From: Streptomyces cavernicola
Lineage (GTDB): Bacteria > Actinomycetota > Actinomycetes > Streptomycetales > Streptomycetaceae
Assembly (NCBI RefSeq): GCF_029968035.1
Contig: NZ_JASCIQ010000057.1
Span: 1 to 47,096 of the forward strand
Direction: 5' to 3'
DNA length: 47,096 bases
Below, piece by piece: positions 42,171 through 47,096 of this stretch. Below the pieces are notes generated by a model. It had not been told where the DNA came from and ran no database searches. It saw nothing but the letters and a program-made list of their open reading frames with translations. The position numbers and the translations under genes were made by a program. Positions within the stretch are counted from its first letter, which is position 1, and every line of letters begins with the position of its first letter.

Positions 42171-42752
42171 GTGACGGACAGCACCACCACCAATGAACCC
42201 TCGCCCGAAGCGGAGCCGCCACCGGTCAGCCGCTTGACTCGTATCCGCAACTCGGTGGGGAGGCACAGCAAGAGCGCCATGGTCGTCGGCATCACCACGG
42301 CGGTATTGAGCCTCGCAGGCACCTACGTCCTGGAGAACTTCGAAAAGTGGACGGAGTCGCCTCCGCCCCCGTGCCCCGGTCCTGGTTGCGACAACAAGAG
42401 CGCCAACAGCACTCCCAAGAATGAGCCGTGCGGGGCCACCAAGGTGCACACCTTCCGTGCTCCGGACCCCAATCCGGTCGAGCTCGAGATCCGTTACAGC
42501 CCACGTTGCCAGGCGGCCTGGGGCCGCATCCTGAACGGAGAACCGGGCGACGGCGTGAAGATCGACTCAAACCGAGGTGGCGCGCAGCAGGCCACCATCA
42601 GCGTCAACAAGGACATCTACACGGACATGGTCTTCGTCGGGAAGGATGCGTTCCGGCTCACGGTGTGCGCTACCCCAGACTCCAGCCCTGATGAGGGCAA
42701 ACCCTGGAGCGAGTACTGCGCGAACGCGACCGAGAAGACCTTCGCTACGTAG
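42171..42752 (+). CDS. Membrane-anchored DUF2690-like protein
   Basis: 193 aa from GTG at 42171, chosen because GAGAGAAGG lies just upstream; TTG 42147 and ATG 42150 are in frame but lack a site. The N-terminus is cytoplasmic (TTTNEPSPEAEPPPVSRLTRI), with one transmembrane helix (SAMVVGITTAVLSLAGTYVL). A Pro/Cys-rich stalk (SPPPPCPGPGCDNK) follows, then an exported domain with VELEIRYSPRCQAAWGRILN, the hallmark of DUF2690 proteins in Streptomyces, and further Cys residues that could pair outside the cell. Function unknown. Family members are often fused to or adjacent to XRE regulators, which is not the case here. Confidence 0.78.
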   Translation: MTDSTTTNEPSPEAEPPPVSRLTRIRNSVGRHSKSAMVVGITTAVLSLAGTYVLENFEKWTESPPPPCPGPGCDNKSANSTPKNEPCGATKVHTFRAPDPNPVELEIRYSPRCQAAWGRILNGEPGDGVKIDSNRGGAQQATISVNKDIYTDMVFVGKDAFRLTVCATPDSSPDEGKPWSEYCANATEKTFAT

Positions 42753-42808
42753 ACGATCCGGCGCGGCCGCGCTTCGAACCGCCGGCGACTGCGAGCCCGG
42801 CAGGACGG

Positions 42809-42845
42809 GCGAAGGCCCGGACCGCTCAACGGTCCGGGCCTTCGC
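42809..42845. terminator. Perfect 16-bp bidirectional terminator
   Basis: GCGAAGGCCCGGACCG (42809-42824) pairs perfectly with CGGTCCGGGCCTTCGC (42830-42845), loop CTCAA. It lies between the converging DUF2690-like and lectin genes. Confidence 0.9.
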
Positions 42846-42907
42846 CGTTCATCTCAACGAGGGCTGAGGACTGACGACTGAGGTTCTCAGCTTCGCTGCG
42901 GAAACGC

Positions 42908-43717
42908 TCAGGAGAGCGTGTCCTTCAGCTTCACGTAACCGCGCTGGACAACCCACTGCTGGTTGGTGTTGAGGTTGCCGCAGGTGTAGATGAAGACGTT
43001 GTCGCCGTTGTTGCGGGTGCCGCCGGCGTCCAGGCACATCTCACTGCCCGTGCCGATCGTGTCCTTCACCACGATCTGCCCCTCGCGGGTGACCCACTGC
43101 TGGTTGTTGGAAGCCGCGCATCCGCGGATGCGGACGTTCTGGCCGTTGGTGCGACCGCCCGCGACGCTCAGGCACATCTCGCTGCCGGTGCCGATCGTGT
43201 CCTCGACCTTGATCTGACCGTCCACGATCACGAACCGCTGGTTGGTGTGGTCGAGGCAGTCGTAGATCCGTGCGTTGTCGTCGAAGTCGCGGGTGTCACC
43301 GATGTCCAGGCACATCCCCTCGGTGGCCGGGAAGGCCGCCGAGTCCCACTTGAGGTTCTGGGCGAAGGTGTTGGTGTTGTCGTGCCACAGGTAAGCCGGC
43401 GCGCGGTTGCCACCCGTGTCGCCAGGCGCGTGCTCGATGACGTAGCCGGTGGCCACGTTCTTGATCAGCCTGGTCTCCGGGTCGTACGTCCACTTCAGGT
43501 TGCTGGCCGTGTTGTTCGGGTCGTGCCACAACGTGACGTCGACCCGTTGACCGCTGGAGCCCGGGGCGATCTCCAGGACGTAACTGGTCTGCAGGTTCTC
43601 GATCGTGTCAGCCGGCCCGGGTACGGCGACGGCAGCCGGGGCCTGAAACACGGTGAGGGCCACCAGAGCAGTCGTCAGGAGAGCGACGACGCGCGTGGTG
43701 AGGTCCTTCAGGAGCAT
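42908..43717 (-). CDS. Secreted ricin-type beta-trefoil lectin
   Basis: 269 aa with a signal (VVALLTTALVALTVFQAPAAVA). The mature protein is made of trefoil repeats. Two near-identical ones, DTIGTGSEMCLSVAGGRTNG and DTIGTGSEMCLDAGGTRNNG, are each followed by a Cys and an NNQQWV/TNQQWV element, the Q-x-W hallmark. An earlier unit reads ATEGMCLDIGDTRDFDDNAR with TNQRFV. An additional N-terminal part (TSYVLEIAPGSSGQRVDVTL, VIEHAPGDTGGNRAPAYLWH) looks like a second trefoil. There is no enzyme domain, so it probably binds extracellular sugars. AGGAAG upstream of the ATG is a good ribosome site. Confidence 0.88.
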   Translation of the reverse strand: MLLKDLTTRVVALLTTALVALTVFQAPAAVAVPGPADTIENLQTSYVLEIAPGSSGQRVDVTLWHDPNNTASNLKWTYDPETRLIKNVATGYVIEHAPGDTGGNRAPAYLWHDNTNTFAQNLKWDSAAFPATEGMCLDIGDTRDFDDNARIYDCLDHTNQRFVIVDGQIKVEDTIGTGSEMCLSVAGGRTNGQNVRIRGCAASNNQQWVTREGQIVVKDTIGTGSEMCLDAGGTRNNGDNVFIYTCGNLNTNQQWVVQRGYVKLKDTLS

Positions 43718-43928
43718 GGCGTTTGCTTCCTGTTTCGGTTCTGCATGAGTAAGACGTTCGTGATCACGAGAGAGATCCGCTGCGGAGACGACCAGCGGAA
43801 ACGATCAAGCAATCAGTACGTGTCTGCCAGTTGCTCCGCTTGGAGTCAGGGCCGCCCCATCCGCCATGGACGACCGGCCAAGAGGCGTGCTCCGTAACGG
43901 TCGTTGACGCCCCGAACGACGGCAACTC

Positions 43929-43946
43929 GGTGCACCTCGGTGCACC
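43929..43946. promoter_or_regulatory. Two GGTGCACC palindromes one helical turn apart
   Basis: GGTGCACC at 43929-43936 and again at 43939-43946, so the centres are 10 bp apart, in the 374-bp gap between the divergent lectin and EF-hand genes. A separate 8-bp tandem repeat (CCGCGCCT, about four units, 43993-44024) lies downstream. No gene was seen in 43718-44091. Confidence 0.5.
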
Positions 43947-44091
43947 GGGTCGGCGTGGCCCTGGACGGTGTCGGCGCGGTCGTCGGCGGCGTCCGCGCCT
44001 CCGCGCCTCCGCGCCTCCGCGCCGGAGTTAGTCTCCGTGGAATCTGCCTGGAGCGGCCCCGGCGGGCCGCCTCATCTCCCTTGGAGGGTCC

Positions 44092-44658
44092 ATGTCGGAC
44101 GACTTGCTCACCACCAAGATCAGTCGCGGCTTCGACCAGCTCGACGCCGACGGCGACGGGCGCCTGACGGAACACGACCACATTCTCGCGGGCCGGGCCG
44201 TCGCCAAGTCCCTTGGCCATGAAGCGGGTTCGCCCCAGGAGGCCCGCATCATCGACGCCTATCTGACGATCTGGCGCGACCTCCACGCGCCGCAGCTGCC
44301 GGCCGGAGCCGACGCCATCACCAAGGAGCAGTTCCTCGCCTCCACCGGCTCACTCGCCGACCAGCCCGACATCGCCAGGGCGGTTCTCGGCGGTCTCGCC
44401 GGGGCGTTCCTGGCGATCGCCGACACCGGCGGCGACGGGCACATCGACCCCGACGAGTTCTTCGCCTTCCAACGCGGCCACTTCCCCGCCCTCACACGCA
44501 CCACCGCAGACGAGGCGTTCCGCCACCTCGACCGCGACAGCGACGGAAAGCTGTCCGCCGAGGAAGTCACCACCGCGATCGTCGAGTACTGGACCAGCAC
44601 GGACCCGGCCGCACCCGGCAACTGGTGGACCGGCGACCCCGACCTGGGCGCGCCTTGA
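44092..44658 (+). CDS. EF-hand calcium-binding protein, calerythrin-like
   Basis: 188 aa, no signal, so cytoplasmic. Three canonical 12-residue loops are visible: DADGDGRLTEHD (near residue 18), DTGGDGHIDPDE and DRDSDGKLSAEE. A degenerate site corresponds to the ADAITKEQF region. The four-hand layout with a degenerate second hand matches the bacterial calerythrin/CalD family, which buffer or sense calcium. TTGGAGGG lies upstream of the ATG. It is divergent from the lectin gene. Confidence 0.9.
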   Translation: MSDDLLTTKISRGFDQLDADGDGRLTEHDHILAGRAVAKSLGHEAGSPQEARIIDAYLTIWRDLHAPQLPAGADAITKEQFLASTGSLADQPDIARAVLGGLAGAFLAIADTGGDGHIDPDEFFAFQRGHFPALTRTTADEAFRHLDRDSDGKLSAEEVTTAIVEYWTSTDPAAPGNWWTGDPDLGAP

Positions 44659-44671
44659 ACCGACCATGACG

Positions 44672-44685
44672 GGACACGCGTGTCC
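44672..44685. terminator. 14-bp perfect palindrome after the EF-hand gene
   Basis: GGACACGCGTGTCC (44672-44685) is a perfect loop-free palindrome 13 bp beyond the stop. It may be a terminator stem or a binding site; the sequence does not decide. Confidence 0.35.
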
Positions 44686-44829
44686 AGGTGAGGGCGGCTC
44701 ACAAGCCCGGCAGGCCACCTGACGGACCCGCCGATGAGTTCGACGGAGCCCCGCCTCGGCGGCGTCGGCCGCAGCCACTGAAGGCTGTGACGATCCGTCG
44801 TATGGACAGGCGCCGGCAGGTCTTCGACC

Positions 44830-45348
44830 ATGACGTGCATGCCCACGTGGACCATCGAGGCGGAACCCGTCACCGGCCCGGAGATCGGCGACGTGATGTG
44901 GCAGTACTTCACCGAGATCGCCCAGCGCGTGATGGGGCGTCCGGCTGCCGAGGCCGAACTGCGGCGAGCACTGGCGCGGGACCCGCACGACGACCTCGCT
45001 CCGCCGAGCGGCGTGTTCCTCGTAGCGCGCGGCCAGGACGGTGACCTCCTTGGCTGTGCCGGCGTACGGCTGCTGCCCCGCGCCCCGGCGACGGCGGAGC
45101 TCAAGCGCATGTTCGTACGGCCCGCCGGACGCGGTACGGGGCTCGGGCGGGGCTTGCTCGTGGCCGCGGAGACCGCGGCGCAGGGCTTGGGAGCCACCCG
45201 CATGGTGTGCGAGACGAACACCCAACTCACCGAGGCCCGAGCCCTGTACGAGGCGCACGCCTACGAGGAGATCCCGCCCTACGAGGGCCTTGGCAGAGCC
45301 GACCACTGGTTCGCCAAAGCCCTCGTTCGCGGCAACGCGGACAAGTAG
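44830..45348 (+). CDS. GNAT-family N-acetyltransferase
   Basis: 172 aa. Motif A is LKRMFVRPAGRGTGLGRGLL, with the R-x-x-G-x-G acetyl-CoA pyrophosphate loop. The preceding strand is GVFLVARGQDGDLLGCAGVR, and motif B is TQLTEARALYEAHAYEEIPP. The acceptor (amine, amino acid or protein) is unknown. Start may be the ATG at 44830 or the one three codons later. It lies after the EF-hand gene in the same direction, with 171 bp and a palindrome between, so probably a separate transcript. Confidence 0.9.
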   Translation: MTCMPTWTIEAEPVTGPEIGDVMWQYFTEIAQRVMGRPAAEAELRRALARDPHDDLAPPSGVFLVARGQDGDLLGCAGVRLLPRAPATAELKRMFVRPAGRGTGLGRGLLVAAETAAQGLGATRMVCETNTQLTEARALYEAHAYEEIPPYEGLGRADHWFAKALVRGNADK

Positions 45349-45660
45349 CTGCCGGTAAGGACAGCGCGGCAGGACGGAGCGACTGGGCGTTCGTCCGCAT
45401 CCGAAGCCGAACTACTCGACGTCCTCCGTGTGTTGGCCCAGGAACCTGCCCTCCCCCCCAGAGCGCGGGCGGCCCGCTTGCGGCACAGGCGGGGGGCAGT
45501 CGCGTCCCGCCGGGTGACGAGCCCGCACCTGGCGCATGCATGCGGCCGCCCGTCAACCAGTGGCGTGAGTGGGGCGGAAGATTCGGTTCAGATGCTGGTC
45601 CAGGACCGCGGTCGCGGACTCCGGACTGCGCTGGCCGACGAGGCGCCGAGCAGACGTGCC
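45349..45660. other. Gene-free stretch
   Basis: 312 bp between the GNAT gene and the convergent small Cys protein. Frames here are short and lack codon-bias support. No notable repeat or hairpin was found. Confidence 0.5.
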
Positions 45661-45870
45661 TCAGGCGGGGCTTCTCATCCACGCGGTGAGCCTGGCCCAC
45701 CTGCCTTCCTTCGACCCGTTCGGTTTCCCTGCACGGACCGGCTTGCGCTGCGCCGGCTCACACGTGCATCGCTGTGGTGTCGGCACGTCGGCGAGCACGT
45801 GCTCCACGTGTCCTCCGCAGCCCTCGTAGGTCGCCTTTCGGCATGACTGACAGACAGCGCGTCGGCACAT
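45661..45870 (-). CDS. Small Cys-rich protein, possible zinc-binding
   Basis: 69 aa. MCRRAVCQSCRKATYEGCGG holds four Cys (2, 7, 10 and 18) in a CxxC-like arrangement, with a His shortly after and another Cys pair at QRCTC. This resembles small zinc-ribbon-like proteins common in Streptomyces (pattern CxxC...GCG.H). It ends GRWARLTAWMRSPA, a tail shared with the protein at 46276. The ATG is preceded by GAAGGGG. The function is unknown. Confidence 0.7.
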   Translation of the reverse strand: MCRRAVCQSCRKATYEGCGGHVEHVLADVPTPQRCTCEPAQRKPVRAGKPNGSKEGRWARLTAWMRSPA

Positions 45871-46275
45871 GGGGCCCCTTCGTTCAGCAGCGCACCCATG
45901 TTAACGACCAGTAATAACAACGTTTTCGTCACAAGCGAATTCACCGTTCCGCCCACCTGTAACCCCTCACGTACACGACCTCCACGAAACAGACACTTCT
46001 TTCAGCCGGAGCGGCGGCCAAATGGGCGCGTGACGCCCGGTATTGCGCGCTATGCCGTGCTTAGCGATGTCACGTGGTCAGGGCCGCCGCTTGAATTGCT
46101 TGCGATACCGAACAGTGGTTCCATCACGCCCGGTCGAAGCAGGAAGGCGCTGCTTCGGACATGTGACAGGCCATCACCGCACCGTCGACAGCGTCGACTT
46201 GGGCGCGGCAAGGCAAGAGAGAACGGCGACCGGCACGCATGAAACGGGGGTGTGCGACGGTCAGAAGGGAGCAAC
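45871..46275. other. AT-richer intergenic region between divergent small Cys-protein genes
   Basis: 405 bp. The part nearest 45900-45960 (TTAACGACCAGTAATAACAA and neighbours) is markedly AT-rich for this genome and is the likely promoter of the minus-strand gene at 45870. Nothing else in it looks coding. Confidence 0.5.
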
Positions 46276-46728
46276 GTGAGTTGCTCACATGCCGCGGCAT
46301 GCCCCCTTTTCCCCTTGCTCAGGGCGAGTTTGCAAGGGTGGCGCGATTACTACTGCGACAGCGAGGATCAGTGGCTCGGCTGTGCGCGCTACAAGGTGTC
46401 ACTCACCGGCGAGCGTGTGCCGATCAGCCTGCTGCCCAGCGGAGCCCGCGCGCGATACCTGGAACACACAGCGCCCGGCGCGGACCGGCTCCACACCTCC
46501 GGCCCTGAGCAAGAGACCCGGCAGGCCCCTCCTGCGGCCGCGGCAGCGGATTCTGCGCGGTTCGAGCCGGCAGCTCCCCCGGCGGCGTCGGCGTCGCAGC
46601 ACAGGCCCTCGCCGTCCGCACAGGCTGCCCGGCCCGGGGGCCGTACGTCCGGACGCACGGGACAGAACCCCAGGCCGAAGCGCGGCATGTGGGCTCGATT
46701 CACCCACTGGATGGGAGGCCCCGCATGA
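46276..46728 (+). CDS. Small Cys-containing conserved protein
   Basis: 150 aa from GTG at 46276, with AGAAGGGA just upstream; in-frame starts further up are not needed. The N-terminal 60 residues are conserved-looking and hold four Cys: SCSHAAACPLFPLLRASLQG, WRDYYCDSEDQWLGCARY, then VSLTGERVPISLLPSG. They could bind zinc or an Fe-S cluster. A Pro/Ala/Ser-rich linker (about 70-130) leads to the C-terminal tail GMWARFTHWMGGPA, nearly the same as that of the protein at 45661. Its stop overlaps the next ATG by four bases (46725-46728), so the two are co-translated. Confidence 0.78.
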   Translation: MSCSHAAACPLFPLLRASLQGWRDYYCDSEDQWLGCARYKVSLTGERVPISLLPSGARARYLEHTAPGADRLHTSGPEQETRQAPPAAAAADSARFEPAAPPAASASQHRPSPSAQAARPGGRTSGRTGQNPRPKRGMWARFTHWMGGPA

Positions 46729-47096
46729 GCGGCTACTGGCCCTGGTGGGCCGGCGCTGCCGGGCTCGCCCTGATCACCGTCTACCACGCACTCAGCACCG
46801 ACCGTTCCTTCGGAGTGTCGTCCGCGTGGGATCGCGTACTGCACTGGCGCAGGGAGCGCCAACTGGAGCGAATGGACGCGGAGTTCACCGACGAGAACGC
46901 TCTCGCCGAGGCGCTCGCGGCAGCGACGGCGGAGCACTTCGGCACCGCCTCCGACTCCGGCACCGACACCGGCACCGACTCCGGCTCCGGCTCCGCGGCG
47001 CCCACCGCGCCCCCGGTCCCGTACGAGGCTTCGCGGGTGGACCAGGCGGGCGTCAAGTCGACGGTGGGTGAGGGCGCTTCGGTGACGAGCCAGACC
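46725..47096 (+). CDS. Membrane protein, N-terminal part (runs off window)
   Basis: The first 124 codons are open to the window edge. MSGYWPWWAGAAGLALITVY is a membrane segment at the N-terminus, followed by SVWDRVLHW-like SSAWDRVLHWRRERQLERMD, an acidic/Ala part and a Thr/Asp/Gly/Ser low-complexity stretch. From memory this N-terminus resembles YeeE/YedE-type (sulphur-transport-like) proteins of Streptomyces, but the membrane core is beyond the window, so this is a guess. It is translationally coupled to the Cys-containing protein at 46276, which may be a small accessory subunit. Confidence 0.7.
   Translation, partial: MSGYWPWWAGAAGLALITVYHALSTDRSFGVSSAWDRVLHWRRERQLERMDAEFTDENALAEALAAATAEHFGTASDSGTDTGTDSGSGSAAPTAPPVPYEASRVDQAGVKSTVGEGASVTSQT

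Noticed and set aside
46289..47071. 260-codon + strand frame at the right edge
   Set aside because: Overlaps the two coupled genes at 46276 and 46725 in another frame and turns into simple Arg/His/Leu repeats.

Overview
This is a high-GC actinobacterial chromosome segment, almost certainly Streptomyces. Third codon positions are GC-saturated, so long antisense open frames are everywhere. GTG and TTG starts are common, several starts look leaderless, and gene content matches the genus: a gluABCD-type glutamate transporter, a fused PcaL, GH75 chitosanase, SGNH hydrolase, MMPL exporter and RHS protein. No rRNA, tRNA or CRISPR array was seen.

Left part (1-22104), conserved and housekeeping. A tandem repeat is followed by a helical-repeat protein, a PPOX/F420-type protein coupled to an alginate-lyase-like secreted protein, and an XRE regulator divergent from a type I methionine aminopeptidase across a nested palindrome. 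Then come a duplicated intergenic repeat, a GH75 chitosanase, a gamma-glutamyltransferase, a one-TM protein and a small peptide with a double-glycine leader. A coupled alpha/beta-hydrolase/P450 pair, a secreted CocE/NonD-type hydrolase, gluABCD, two small conserved proteins, a secreted SGNH esterase, exonuclease III, an MBL-fold hydrolase and PcaL complete this part.

Middle part (22113-37803), accessory metabolism. An IS110-family transposase remnant abuts the pcaL start. Next is a five-gene minus-strand catabolic operon (class II aldolase, MFS transporter, M20 amidohydrolase, YtcJ-like amidohydrolase, FMN alpha-hydroxy-acid oxidase), with a divergent TetR gene and two tandem operator-like dyads between them. 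A frameshifted nitrilase-like gene lies beside a divergent LysR gene. A convergent response regulator/histidine kinase pair is followed by an MMPL exporter, with a perfect 32-bp palindrome between the kinase and the exporter.

Right part (37804-47096), a patchwork. It holds a decayed RHS polymorphic-toxin gene, an orphan fold-type-I PLP enzyme, a membrane-anchored DUF2690-like protein, a secreted ricin-type lectin, an EF-hand protein, a GNAT acetyltransferase, two small Cys-containing proteins that share a C-terminal tail, and the start of a membrane protein that runs off the window.

The strongest candidates for undescribed biology are the TetR-controlled catabolic operon, the XRE/map divergon, the 32-bp palindrome at the kinase/exporter locus and the GG-leader peptide. 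All functions are inferred from sequence motifs by eye; no database search was possible.
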